The notes: a model not told the origin generated them from the sequence alone. 64,000 bases of DNA from Ciona intestinalis (GCF_000224145.3 NC_020177.2:4138965-4202964), one strand, 5' to 3'; positions 1 to 11,400 are shown, numbered from the stretch's first letter. Translations and numbers: made by a program.

Positions 1-528
1 ACATCATATACCACTGTCACATTGTGAACATAAATATGATGAACAAAATGTTTGTTTTGCAATACTGCTTGCAAAAGTGCACGGAACCACACACAAAGTT
101 TTAATTCTCAAACACATACATAATTGCACAGGACGAGCACATTCATGAAATATTAAACACATAAGATAGCTTGCCTTACTTTAAAAAGCGTTGACGAAGC
201 GCCATGTTTGTCTTCTGATAACAAACACTAAACCAATGCTGACACACGAACTCTTTACGTAAAGTGTTTAAATCCACTTTCTAAGATTAAAAAACTGAAC
301 CTACTCCTAACCTACACGCATTCCAGTTAATTAGGTGCTGCAGACTTGACTATAGTTAAAGACATCATTGAAAGTAATGCTTCAACTTGTATTTACACAA
401 GGCGTCTTGTTTATCAATGACAAATATTATACTAAGCCCAACACCCACCACAAAACACACATGTCCACCCAGGTGAAAACTTTGCCAAATTCAATATAAT
501 TTTAGCACTTTTGACTCTTATACCTCAC
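1..528. other. No recognisable gene
   Basis: AT-rich sequence with no convincing exon. On the minus strand, a short ATG-led stretch near 213-186 (MALRQRFLK) is followed by a GTAAGG donor-like site and could be an alternative first exon of a gene lying to the left, but nothing else supports it. Confidence 0.4.
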
Positions 529-639
529 ATTATCATCAGACATTCTTCTTTGTGATGTCACATTGTCATCATCGCTTGTGGATTGCAATAAATCGACCGT
601 TTCATCTTCCTCAACATGATGCCAACTTACTCGACCCAT
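529..639 (-). CDS. Possible first coding exon of a gene leaving the left edge
   Basis: On the minus strand an ATG at 639 opens 37 codons, acidic and polar, beginning MGRVSWHHVEEDETVDLLQS and ending RRMSDDN, up to a GTGAGG donor in phase 0. Read past that donor the frame soon stops, so the stretch makes sense only as an exon spliced to sequence left of position 1. I do not recognise the family. The start has no competing upstream ATG in frame nearby. Alternatively it is non-coding, or part of the long 3' flank of IGF2BP. Confidence 0.35.
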
Positions 640-2095
640 TTTTTTTGGATCTTTAATGTTACCTAACAATAAAACTTATGATGTCACAATAGGATCTCAA
701 TTAATTAGTAACAGTATAGGCATACATAAATGATTTAGTTTTTATGTAAGAATACAAGGTTTAATCAACCATTCAATAATTGCACATTCCAGGTGCCATT
801 ATTTTTATATTATCACCCTTAAGTATCTCTTAAAGATTACACTATTATTTTAATCAATTCTTTAGTGACCACTGGACTCTAGGTATGACCGATAAGTAGC
901 TTGACCAAGGGTTACTGCCAGCTATTGCGCACTTAGTATCATAGAGCATTCATTATTACCTTCAAATTTCAGTTCAATGCTTCTTCAGTTAACAGTTTTT
1001 ACCCTACTGGCTCCTAAACAAAAACCTACATAGGAACACACAATGTACAGTTTTGAATGATTACATTTGGTGCAGTTTGTATGCATTTTAAATCCAAGTG
1101 GTTACAGCAATGTTACCGGATCCAAATGTAACCAGGTTTACAAACAAGCAAATCACGGCTACGATAATATAGTCACATTTACCGAATATGGGAGACCATA
1201 GTTACAGCAACGTTCTAATTACTACTTTTACTCCGTGGTTTTTACACCATTTATGACATCATAACAGCTGTTGGTCAGGTTCGGATAGATACACATTATG
1301 ACATCACAATCTGTACATGGTTGGATAGTGAATATCCATCAATCCAGTGTTCAATAATCACGTCGATTCCCAAATGATATTTAGGCTTTTCTGAATCACT
1401 GGTGCAGTCCTGGGTCAAGTTTATGCGGGTCTGGGTCAAAAACGAACAAAACTTAAAATGCCGTTGAGTTTTTTAGATCAATACAGCTTCAGTTGATTTT
1501 TACTGAGCCAATGAAACGGTGGCTTTCAACCAAAACTTGAAACACAATTAGGCGGCAGCAACCGGCTTCAAAACGTAAAAAATAAAAATACAAAAATAAG
1601 GAAATCGCTACAAACTGCAAGAAAAAAATCCCCCCCCCCGACTTAAAAAGAAAAGTATTTAAAAAAAGAGTAAAAAATTGCCGAAATGGTAGAGATATGC
1701 TCGGCTATCGTATCTCTGCGTTTTAACCCAGTAAAAACGTAATTTTGAAAGTAATTTTAACGTAATTTCGCAAACAACTTAACCCACTTAGCAGCGTACG
1801 CCGGATGTTGGGGGCAAAACTACTCAACCACGAGATTGGTTTTTCAAACATTCAATTTTACAGTTGGCATGCATTGGGCACCAGAACAGGAACGAAAGCA
1901 GAATTAAGTTCTACTTTTGGGACTTGATTTAAAGAAAACACCACAGAACAGAAATTTAACACAACTAATGAATAGCTAGATTACATGTGCATGTCCATGA
2001 AACTAGGAGGATCAGTTAACAAAGAATTAGCATGGGGTGTAATGGTTAGTTGTTATGTAACAGTCCGAAACACAAGGTTGTGTGGTAGTGGGCTC
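640..2095. other. 3' flank of IGF2BP; no other gene seen
   Basis: This stretch lies downstream of the minus-strand IGF2BP stop codon and probably includes its 3' UTR. It contains a poly-C run near 1631-1639 and A-rich tracts (1575-1670). No ORF of note and no clear repeat family member were seen. Confidence 0.4.
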
Positions 2096-3901
2096 CTAGT
2101 TGTTGACTGTAACTGGTCCGGGTCCAGGAACTGGTAGATTCTGGCGTTCGCGCATCTTTCCAATACGTTCTGCCTCTCTGGACTTCATCAACATCTCTCT
2201 GATCTTCCTCTGAGCCGATTGATTTGCGAAAAAATTTCCACAAATCTTAACCGGAACTTCCTCCAATCCTTCGGTTTCAGATTGTCGTGGAATGACAACC
2301 TCTGAGCTGGTGAGACGCTGAAGTTCACGAACGTTGTTCCCACCTTTTCCAATCACACGTCCCACAATGGCAGCAGGAATCGTCATCTCCGATGTCAATC
2401 TTTCATCCTCAGCATTGAAGAACCCTTCCTGCTTCAGCTTATCAAAGATGCAGAATTGCGACTTCCACTGCCCCTCCGGACTTCCCATGATGGTTACTCT
2501 TCTCTGCTTCTCATCATCACCATCTTCTGGTGGGACAATCTTAATCGAAGCGTTTGCGATGCGTGAAATATTTCGAATATGGCTTCCTTTGCTTCCAATC
2601 ATTGCTCCAACAGATTCTGCAGGAATATAGAGTGTGCAGGTCTCACTCATCTGAGCTCGTTGATCTCCATTGTAACCTTGTCCTCTGAAATTCTGTCCCT
2701 GGTAGTTCATGCCATACTCGCGCATCCCTGGATGCCCATACCCGCCCTGCAAACCACCAAACATGGACAACTGGTTGAAGTTGATTCCTGGATATTGATG
2801 CGGTTGTTGCTGAGCAATCATCATGTCATTCTCATAACAGCTACGAAGTTTCTCCATCAGCAGTACTTCTGCTTCAGCACAGCGATCATTGTCACCATAT
2901 ATTGCGATTGTACGCTCTGCATTGCACTGTTGCATATCAGCCATGCTGTTTGATATTGCAATCTTGGTTTCCACTTTCTCTTGGATGGCCTTTAAGTTGC
3001 GACCTTCTTTTCCAATCAAGCGACCAATCAATGAGTTGTGTGCAAGAATTTTCAATGGAATATCATCATCATTCCATGTTCCAGCTGCTTGACGAGCATT
3101 ACGATCTTCATCGCGTACGATGTCAAGAATTGCTCCCACAGCTGCTCCACACGCTTCTGGAGTACCATTGATGGTGATCGCTTTTTCTGTTGCTCCCGGG
3201 TTATCTTTGCGGTGAACGTCAATTCTTGCGTGAGTTTTCTGAGTGATTGCTCGAATCGAATCCCCTCCCTTTCCAATGATGGCTCCCACGTATTGGCTTG
3301 GGACCAACATCCTCGTCGGAAGATCTGGGATGTTCTTTGGTCGGTTGGGGTAGGCTCCCCCTTGCTGGGGACCGTTGAATCCTGGTCCGTATCCATTTCC
3401 ATAGCGATTGCGAGGTGGACGACTTGCATCTGTAGGATCCGGAAGAAGAGTAACTTTAAGGATGCTTCCTTCTACTGATTTGCCATTAAGATCACGGATT
3501 GCAGATTGAGCCTCCGCTCTTGCACTGTATGTCACTTTAACCGTTGCCGTGTCTGATTCTGTTGAAACCTGTTCGCAATTTTCGACCAGACCGTATTCCG
3601 CCAACAGCTTGTCCAACTCTTCCCAATTAAGATGAGAAGGGATGTTACGGACTTGCACCTTTCTGCTACGCGAGCCTCGAGGTACGGAGTGCTCAACGCT
3701 CATTTCTTTGCCGCCGAACCCGTATCCGTTAAGACACTCAATGGCTCTGTCCGTCTGACTTGCGTCTTTGCAGTCGGCAAAAGCGAAGCCTTTCTGGTTG
3801 ACTACGACGTTAGATAACTCAATGTTGAATGAGGCGAAGACATCACAGAGTGATTCAAGCGCCACGTCTTGCGGTAGATTGCCGATATACACCTTGTTCA
3901 T
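2096..3901 (-). CDS. IGF2BP: Insulin-like growth factor 2 mRNA-binding protein (IMP/VICKZ), intronless
   Basis: This is a cytoplasmic RNA-binding protein that packages, localises and stabilises target mRNAs. From the Met at 3901 the protein has 601 residues. It starts MNKVYIGNLP, the RNP2-like strand of RRM1, with RRM2 at about 80-155 (KVQVRNIPSHLNWEEL). Four KH domains follow, all with an intact GxxG loop: GKGG, GKEG, GSKG and GKGG. Domain order and length match vertebrate IGF2BP1-3 (about 580-600 aa). The frame is open 25 codons further upstream, but a good acceptor (AAATAACAG) lies 5 nt before 3901, so the RRM-proximal Met is the likely start. The coding region has no intron although vertebrate orthologues have many. 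ERGIC3 diverges from it about 550 bp away. Which of the three vertebrate paralogues is closest cannot be decided; a single pro-orthologue is likely. Confidence 0.96.
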   Translation of the reverse strand: MNKVYIGNLPQDVALESLCDVFASFNIELSNVVVNQKGFAFADCKDASQTDRAIECLNGYGFGGKEMSVEHSVPRGSRSRKVQVRNIPSHLNWEELDKLLAEYGLVENCEQVSTESDTATVKVTYSARAEAQSAIRDLNGKSVEGSILKVTLLPDPTDASRPPRNRYGNGYGPGFNGPQQGGAYPNRPKNIPDLPTRMLVPSQYVGAIIGKGGDSIRAITQKTHARIDVHRKDNPGATEKAITINGTPEACGAAVGAILDIVRDEDRNARQAAGTWNDDDIPLKILAHNSLIGRLIGKEGRNLKAIQEKVETKIAISNSMADMQQCNAERTIAIYGDNDRCAEAEVLLMEKLRSCYENDMMIAQQQPHQYPGINFNQLSMFGGLQGGYGHPGMREYGMNYQGQNFRGQGYNGDQRAQMSETCTLYIPAESVGAMIGSKGSHIRNISRIANASIKIVPPEDGDDEKQRRVTIMGSPEGQWKSQFCIFDKLKQEGFFNAEDERLTSEMTIPAAIVGRVIGKGGNNVRELQRLTSSEVVIPRQSETEGLEEVPVKICGNFFANQSAQRKIREMLMKSREAERIGKMRERQNLPVPGPGPVTVNN

Positions 3902-4455
3902 GCTGCCTGTTATTTGCAAAATGGCCGATGAAGTGAAATATTGATTCGCGAGTTGTTTTCCTGGTTCCAAATACAACGACTGTTCTTCAACGTGGTTGGT
4001 TCGGGCGCTGTGACCTTTGAACCGATTTTTTTACCCGCGTGAAATGTCACTTACGTCATAATTCAGTGTGATTTTATTAAATCAAATAATATCATTGAAC
4101 AATTGTCAAGTTTTTTTTTTAATATAAATCGATTACCGAACTTTGAAAGTGCAATTAGTATGCTGTTCGGCATATAGGCACGCACTGGGGGTTCAACTGC
4201 GAAAAGTAGCGTTAAAGCGTATTGTCAAGATAACATTTTACCAAAGCTCCAGATTTAGCCAGTTTTTATATTATTGTACACATTTCCTTGAGATTTCCGA
4301 CAAAGGGCTCCATATATTTGAAACTTTAAACCCATAGAAGCCTTTTAAAACAGGCTGACTCGTTTCCTATAGCGTCATGCACGAATAAGCAGAGTGGTGT
4401 AGTGGGTTTGTTTATATGCTGCTGTGTGTTTTAGGTAATTTTTAATTTATTAGGC
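3902..4455. promoter_or_regulatory. Divergent promoter region IGF2BP / ERGIC3
   Basis: These 554 bp separate two divergent start codons and must hold both 5' regions. The ERGIC3 end has an acceptor-like TTTATTAG two bases before its ATG, so part of this stretch may be an outron or a 5' UTR intron. No TATA box was assigned. Confidence 0.45.
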
Positions 4456-5613
4456 ATGGCTTCGTCAATGTGGTCACAATTTTCATCAAAAGTTAAAGAT
4501 TTCGACGCGTATCCGAAAACTTTGGAAGATTTTCGCATAAAAACGATATCTGGGGCAACGGTAACGTTAATTTCAGGAACTATTATGCTTCTACTCTTTC
4601 TGTCGGAGTTAAAATACTATTTAACCACTGAAGTCAACTCCGAACTATTCGTGGATATGTCTCGAGGCAATAAACTGTCTATAAATATGAATGTGACGTT
4701 CCCTCTGGTCCCGTGCGAGTTTTTAAGTCTGGATATGATTGACGTGTCAGGGCAGAGGGATATAGACGTACAACATACGTTAGTAAAGCAGCCTTTGAAT
4801 TCAGATGGATCTTGGGTCGCAGAAGCTGCTGAAAAAGTAGATCTTGTTGGAACAAAGCCTGTTTTAAATGCAACGGAACCACCGCCTGCAGATTACTGTG
4901 GGAGTTGTTTTGGAGCAGAAACAAAAGACATGACTTGCTGTAATACTTGCTCTGATATAAAGGAGGCATACAGAAGAAAGGGATGGGCATTTCCTAGAGA
5001 TGGATCAATTACACCATGCATTGGGGAAGATGATGATAAAGAACCAGTGGGGTCTGGGTGTTATTTACACGGTCACTTAGAAGTGAATAGGGTCGCTGGA
5101 AACTTCCATATTTCTCCTGGCAAAAGTTATGAAGTGGGACACATGCATGTTCATGATATGGCACGGATGGGAAAGTATAAAGAATCTAATGTTTCTCATG
5201 TATTTAACCACCTATCTTTTGGTAGCACCTACCCAGGCCAAGTTCATCCCTTAGATAACCTAGAAGTAATTGCATCAGAATCCTCTGTAGCGTTCCAATA
5301 TTATGTGAAAATCGTTCCCACCACTTATGAGAAGTTAAGTGGAGACACTTTTCACACGAATCAGTTCTCAGTTACCCGTCACCAAAAGAGAAACAAGGAC
5401 TCCCGCGAGTCGTTACCTGGCATGTTTGTATCATATGAACTTTCACCCATGATGGTAAGGTATGTTGAAAGGAGAAGATCCTTCGTCCACTTTTTAACGT
5501 CAGTTTGTGCTATTATTGGTGGTATTTTTACTGTCGCAGGTCTATTTGATTCATTTATCTACCATGGTTCTAAAGCTCTTCAGAAAAAAATTGAGCTTGG
5601 AAAAGCTTTCTAA
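4456..5613 (+). CDS. ERGIC3: ERGIC3, ER-Golgi intermediate compartment protein 3, intronless
   Basis: This 385-residue membrane protein cycles between ER and Golgi and acts in COPII/COPI cargo transport with ERGIC1/2. The N-terminus (KDFDAYPKTLEDFRIKTISG) is the ERGIC_N signature, followed by a first membrane segment (about 33-50, TLISGTIMLLLFLSEL). A long lumenal region with a Cys cluster follows (CGSCFGAE, CCNTCSDIKEAYRRKGW, about 148-180), then the conserved HVHDMARMGKYKESNVSHVFNHLSFG stretch in two parts. A second membrane segment near the end (VCAIIGGIFTVAGLFDSFIY) precedes a short basic tail ending KKIELGKAF. Length equals that of human ERGIC3 (383). The ATG is two bases after an acceptor-like TTAG. 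The absence of introns is unusual because vertebrate ERGIC3 has many. AATAAA-type signals lie at about 5702 and 5748. Confidence 0.97.
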   Translation: MASSMWSQFSSKVKDFDAYPKTLEDFRIKTISGATVTLISGTIMLLLFLSELKYYLTTEVNSELFVDMSRGNKLSINMNVTFPLVPCEFLSLDMIDVSGQRDIDVQHTLVKQPLNSDGSWVAEAAEKVDLVGTKPVLNATEPPPADYCGSCFGAETKDMTCCNTCSDIKEAYRRKGWAFPRDGSITPCIGEDDDKEPVGSGCYLHGHLEVNRVAGNFHISPGKSYEVGHMHVHDMARMGKYKESNVSHVFNHLSFGSTYPGQVHPLDNLEVIASESSVAFQYYVKIVPTTYEKLSGDTFHTNQFSVTRHQKRNKDSRESLPGMFVSYELSPMMVRYVERRRSFVHFLTSVCAIIGGIFTVAGLFDSFIYHGSKALQKKIELGKAF

Positions 5614-6048
5614 TTTTAGCTTTATAGGTCGTTTTAATTCTGATAGCCATTGTGACTTCATACTTGCGGTACCTAACTATCCACAATATAATATAAACTT
5701 CCAAATAAACAAAAACTGTACATCACTAACCATCATATATCAGACTTTCAAATAAACCCAAGAAAACTGTTTAAAAGTAATCAATCATTAAACCTAACTG
5801 TACTTAATGTAGGATGTTGTTTTAAGATTTGTATTTTAAAAGATCACTCACTGTATCAGATAAATGGAGAACAAAATTATATAAATGTTCTGTTTTAATT
5901 CGGTACAGCCAATATTTTAGGAAGCTGACAGCTTCAGAAGATTAAAGATAAAAAAGTACTAGCATATATATATACGAATCAAAATTGTAATATTATTTAC
6001 TTTCAGAACATATCCAAAGCCAAAGGAACCATCTTTTAATAAAATAAA
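5614..6048. other. ERGIC3 3' flank / convergent intergenic
   Basis: This is the AT-rich 3' region of ERGIC3 with AATAAA hexamers at about 5702 and 5748. It meets the 3' end of the small minus-strand transcript at about 6049. No gene seen. Confidence 0.4.
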
Positions 6049-7232
6049 TTTATTTGAAACAGCATTTCCATAAATTAATAAGCCCAGTCCTTGTCAGATT
6101 TCATGTAAATCCTTTTTGTACTGATCTGTAACAAAGAAGAATGTTAAATTATGATTTGTAGCACTAACTGTAAAAGTTAATATGACAGGAGTAATGTATG
6201 AGGTTTGGGCTAGTGAGACTTAATAATAAGCATCACAACAGAAACCACTTGGTTACTTTTGCACCACACTATCCCCCACAGTCCGATACTGAAACTTCGA
6301 ACCATGGTCTACAGGTGTGCAGCTAAGAAAGTCATACCAATCACTCAATCAGATAACATGTATTACCTACAGTGGTGTACATTCACTGTACAATACTGCA
6401 ATTCCTATGTATGCCGATTTGTCTTGTAATATGCTGCTGTAGAAAACGGGTGTCGCGTGTGGTCATGTAGTGAACCGTGTTATTTTTGACATACATGTAC
6501 AAAGTTATAGCTCAATCCATGTGATCAATAGGAATCCATTACTTCAGTCTTCCTTTTATCTGCATAAAAATAAATATTAAACCTTTGGGGTATAGGTTCA
6601 TAAAACAAACATTCGTTAGGACTTCGTTCAGTCCTATCGATCAAACAATCATCGAGCTGTTGCTCTTGTGAGGAAAAGGTCATCATGACAACAATATTAA
6701 TAATGATCTAATAGACTATAAATTTCTTACCAGTTTCATCGAAAATGAATCAACGGCCATTCCGTCCTGCAAAAGTTATAGTTTGTTTAGAATTATGTAG
6801 TTAGTGGTTTTAAAAGCAATACTAAACATAGATGTACTCAGTTACAGATTGAATTAATCACAAAATTCAGTTGTCCCTATCTGTAGATCATCATTGTAAA
6901 ATAAATTGTCTAAAACAAAAACTTCCACTTACCCCATTGTTTCACAAGTCACACGAATTTTGAACGCAAAACCAATTCACTATCTGTAAAGACAATAATA
7001 TTTTCAAAACACATTTTAGAAAAAAATACTTATTTTTAAAACACGCGTACACTCAGTAACAGATTGAATTAATCACAATAATTCAGTTGTCCCTATCTGT
7101 AACTCATCATCGCGGAAACGTTAAGCACAATATTTAAATGAAACATAATTACCATGTAGAAACAACTTGACCGAAGAGGAAATATAAACCGACCCTCCAG
7201 CAGCTCGAAGTCCGCAAAATGAAATCTCCACG
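6049..7232 (-). ncRNA. Small spliced polyadenylated transcript; 26-codon ORF at most
   Basis: On the minus strand three introns with strong consensus ends can be seen. An exon ends ...TTCTACATG before GTAATT (about 7153). A second exon, about 6987-6933, is bounded by CTTTACAG and GTAAGTGG. A third, about 6766-6732, is bounded by TTTTGCAG and GTAAGAAA. The last starts after TTTGTTACAG at about 6127. Joining the last two gives a 26-residue ORF, MAVDSFSMKL + ISTKRIYMKSDKDWAY, with a purine-rich context (GGAATGG), stopping at about 6075. An AATAAA sits at about 6054-6049, just after the stop. So the unit has the marks of a real processed transcript but encodes at best a micropeptide. I do not recognise it. 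A regulatory RNA is equally possible. It is convergent with ERGIC3. Confidence 0.45.
6834..7110. repeat. Local direct duplication (two ~62-bp copies)
   Basis: A block at about 6836-6897 recurs at about 7047-7110 with few differences. Both carry ACAGATTGAATTAATCACA and TTCAGTTGTCCCTATCTGTA. The copies flank an exon of the small minus-strand transcript, so the duplication may have created or doubled an intron-exon unit. Confidence 0.75.
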
Positions 7233-7315
7233 TGTTTCCCTGGAGGCAAAATCCGCGTCCCAGTAGGTGGCGTAGTTACATTTTAATTATCTGAATTAAG
7301 GAAGCCTAACACATC

Positions 7316-7440
7316 TTTTTCAAGTAAATAGTCTCACCAAAGAGATTTAAACCAATCTCTTTGGTTTTACATTCTTTCAAGTAAATAGTTTCACCAAAGA
7401 GATTAAAAAATGGTTTTAATCTCTTTGGTTTCACATTCTT
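7316..7440. repeat. Tandemly doubled foldback unit
   Basis: Two ~60-bp units in tandem each begin TCAAGTAAATAGT and hold an inverted repeat, CCAAAGAGATT...AATCTCTTTGG. Each arm pair could form a hairpin. The unit looks like a small foldback element that was duplicated in place. No ORF. Confidence 0.7.
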
Positions 7441-7977
7441 GCAAGAATAGCATATCAACTTTATATTAACATATTAAAAACCGTGTTTCGCTCTCATAGA
7501 TACTTAAAGTTAAATTTAACAGTTAGTGATTCAACGAAAATGCCACCAAGTACTAAAGAAGGGTGTATATAGCCACTACATGCAATTTAGATCTATATGG
7601 CCTCTTACTGAATAACAATTTACAAAAATAAATTCTGAAAGTCTTGATCTTAAACAATAATTTTCTACTTCTATATACACTTTATTAAGCAAATTATTAG
7701 CATATTGCAATTAGACAATTCACTGAACATAGCTTCCCTTCCAACACATGAGGAATTACCAACTTTTCAAAGATACAACTAATAAGCATGCAAAACAAAG
7801 CTATATGTACAGGCTCACTATAGTACAATTTCTATTTAGGCTCATACACAAGGATTTGAAAACTAAATCACACCAATAGCAAGACTGTACATAGGTACAA
7901 GAGTACATTTACAAATATTGTCGACCAATGCTAAAAGAAATTTCAATCTCCATTGAGAAGCATCATAGCTTTCTTCT

Positions 7978-8275
7978 TTTCTGTTGCTGCCAACAATTTG
8001 TTGGGCTTTTGTTGTTCTTGTTTTCCCCAACAATTTGTTAGGACTTTTGTTCAATTTTCGCCAACTATTTGTTGGGCTTTTCTTCTGTTTGCCAACAATT
8101 TGTTGGACTTTTTGTTGTTGTTGCCAACTATTTGTTGGACTTTTTCGTGGTTGGTGCCAACAATTTGTTGGACTTGTGTCGTTGTTGCCAACTATTTGTT
8201 GGACTTTTTTGTTGTTGTTGCCAACGATTTGTTGGACTTTTTTGTTGTTGTTGCCAACTATTTGTTGGACTTGCA
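7978..8275. repeat. Minisatellite of nine hairpin-forming units, likely in the SCAF4/8 3' UTR
   Basis: About nine units of 30-36 bp follow one another. Each has a near-palindromic core GCCAACWATTTGTTGGRCT followed by a T/G-rich spacer (TTTTTGTTGTTGTT). The array is open in several frames on both strands because unit length is often a multiple of three; this is not evidence of coding. It lies 180-470 bp beyond the SCAF4/8 stop codon. One AATAAA lies before it (about 8418-8413 on the minus strand) and another beyond it (about 7686-7681), so transcripts could include or exclude the array. Confidence 0.9.
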
Positions 8276-8451
8276 GGAGCAGCCTCCGATGCATGTTCAA
8301 TTTCCAAGTAATATATACATAATATCTTGAGTGGTTTAAATGGATCTTCAATTTTGCTTTGGCATCGCTCATCAGTAATATGTACACTACAAGTTTAGAA
8401 AATTACCTAAACTTTATTGAGCTTTAAAAACCTCTGCATGATATGGAAACT

Positions 8452-11400
8452 TCACATTTCATCAGAATTAAGTCCATCCTGAATATTATCTTTAGATTCA
8501 GAAATACATTCATCGTTTGTAGGAGTGCCTGGGCTACAGTTTCTCACATTAGGTTCCTGCTTCGGAGACAGCGGGACGCCTGGCTGGGGAGCTTACAAAG
8601 AGAGTAAAGTGAAATTAATAAATATTTTGAACAGATACACAGAAGCAACTATTAACTTACATTAGTATACTACACATAAACAATGACCAGCCCTTACAGT
8701 AACTAAGTTATAAGCATAAGTTTAAACAATTTAAATTTCCTTACCTTCTATTTCATCTTTATATGGTGTCTCTGTTGTTGGTTCTGGTTCATTGATTTGT
8801 TCTGGTTGAATGCTTTCGAACTTGGGCACAATTTCATTTGAAAATTCAGTTTGGTTTTCTGGTTCTTGATTGGTGTATTCTGTTTTTACAGCGGTCTGAT
8901 TGGCAGTTTTAAAATTGTCAATTGATTGTGATGGGGTAACATATTCTTGTTTTACAGAACCTTTGTTGGGATTATTTTCTTCTGTGTTCGTACTTTCATA
9001 TTCGTTTCTGCAAGAAATATTCCATAATACATATATTGAACATAGTAATAAACTAATAAATCTTTTACAAAAAAAAAAAACGCAAAATGGGATGGTGATT
9101 AAATCTCAATATACAGTCAGCGTTTTAACTAAATGATAAAATGTAATACAGTAACATTTTTCCTGACATTTTTCCATTCAAATCAATTTATCGTTTTTGA
9201 ACATAAAGGGGATTCATATTTTTAAAATACTTAGGAAGAACAGCTGTAAAGGGGTAGGAACACCACATAGGGTGTACAACAGTGACAGATCTTTGTATCA
9301 AAGCTATCGGAACAACCATCAAAACAATAAGTGCTTATCCATTATAACATAACCAAACAAAAAACATACGAGTTACTGATATTCTCATCGTGCAATGTAG
9401 CAGCTGGAACTTCTTCTTTAATATTATCAGTATTGCTTGGATTTGGAGGTCTGGAACAATAAGTTTAATTTAAATACAAGTCCATAGTGTTTGTAACCAC
9501 CACAACAAACCTGTTCCCATCATCGCATGCTTCATCTTTGCCATCTGAATTGGATTCCGGTTTATCTTTATCATCTTCATTAGATTCAGGTGGGCCTTGA
9601 CCATCTAGTGTAAAAAGCACATGAATCTTTATAGCAGTACTTATACCACAACATAAGTAAAACACCACCTATGTTTTTCAATGTAAATATTTTTACTCTA
9701 AGTGTGTTTAACTGATGTTGTTTTTGTCGCTTTTCGTTTTAAATATTAATTAATCTTCGCTTATTATATTAGATTATTATATTATTATCATCAAGTAACC
9801 AACCTTCTAATGCCCCACCAAACCCACTGGGCAAACCGAACGAACTAAAATCGATTTTCTCCGTGACATATTCATCTTCTTCCTCATGTCTCTTCTTTAA
9901 CTTCTCTCTCCTTTGTCTCTGGTACTCTTCCTCTTCAGGATCAATCTCTGGTGATCTTCGAGAGTCCGGACGACCCCAGCCACCTCGACCTGCAGAAAAA
10001 TCATATAACAACCTATAGAAATCATGGAAAACCTACAGAAAATCATGAAAAAACTACAAAAAATCTTAGAATCATAAAAAAACATGAAAATCTTACAAAA
10101 AAAGTATAAAAATCCAAAGAAAATTTTAAAACCTGTCTCAAACCAAACTAACCACCAAAGCATTACCTCTACCACCTCTTGAAAACCCCCTATCAAAGCC
10201 CCGTCGGCCTCGATCACCCCCAAATCCTCCTCTTCCTCTGAAACCTCCACGCGGAGGACCCCAATCTCTGTCATCACGACGATCTCGACCTCTTGATCCT
10301 CTATCCATGTCCCTGTTGTTTGTATGAATGATAAATTTGCTACTATTTTCACCATGCATAAATTATTATTGGAAAACTGCTCTTTTTGTATACAGCAAAC
10401 AGAACAGAATTTTTTCCAAATATTTGATACTTTTTGGAAAAATACTGGAAAGAAATGGACATAATATTTATCATACTGCTGTTTTGTCCACCATAGTAGA
10501 GCTTTGCAGCAACAGTATAAATTCAATTTTACACAAACAGAGGCAATTATTGACATCACAATACCTCCTATCAAAATCCCTTCGGTCACGATATCTGTCA
10601 CGTGATCTGTCATATTCACGAGGCGGTGACCTCCTTGAATCACGTGATCTTCTATCACGGTCCATATCTCGCGATCTTCGATCCATATCACGAGGTGGGC
10701 TCCTCCTCATGCCCCTTGAAGAGCCACGATCGAAATCGCGTGGGGGTCCTCTATCCATGCCACCCCTGCTTGGTCCTCGCTCAGGATTTCTTGCCTCCTC
10801 ATCTTCTCTGGACGGGGGAAGTCCCATTTCTCGAGCAGGGGCAATAGTGGCAGTTGGGGTTGTGGGGTTCGGGTTTAAATCCGTTTCAGCCGGCTTGCTT
10901 ATTCCAGATGTGGGTGGTTCCCCTTGTCTGATACTGAATTAAAAATTTATGATGTGATGTGTGAAGAAAAAAAGTACGAATGAAGGAAGTTACTTAATTT
11001 AGTAAACCTCTTAAACTAATAGGCCAAAGTTACTCAAAGGAAGATAAGGAATTTTAAATTAAGGTCATAATTCATATCAACATTAAATAAGTTCAATAGT
11101 TTATAAAACTTACCCTTCAAACATTGGGTTGATTCCACTCGTCGTTGGAACGTGAGGTTCAGTCACTGTGGGTCGTAACATCGGTATCTGACCAGGGAAT
11201 CCCCCCATTGGTCGAACATGCTAAATTAAATCATTGTTTAGTCATAAACTAAATTATTATGTTAGTTCTAGGGTTTAGTGGTTATGGCTTGCATCAGAAG
11301 TGAAAAGTGAAACATACAAAGTTTGATGCTGGACACGAACCTAGTTAATGGTAGGGATTTTTCGGCAAAAGATATTTCTCCAACCCAGTGTTTACTAAAT

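Noticed and set aside
7978-8275. CRISPR-like array
   Set aside because: The regular repeats have near-identical spacers of T/G sequence and sit in a eukaryotic 3' UTR context; this is a minisatellite.
7863-8387. 174-codon minus-strand frame and three plus-strand frames over the minisatellite
   Set aside because: The frames exist because repeat units are near multiples of three and lack stops; they encode only the repeat and have no start or splice support.
9897-10691. 264-codon minus-strand frame across SCAF4/8 exons
   Set aside because: It reads through introns and out of frame with the real exons; its Arg/Asp-rich look comes from the overlapping SCAF4/8 coding sequence.
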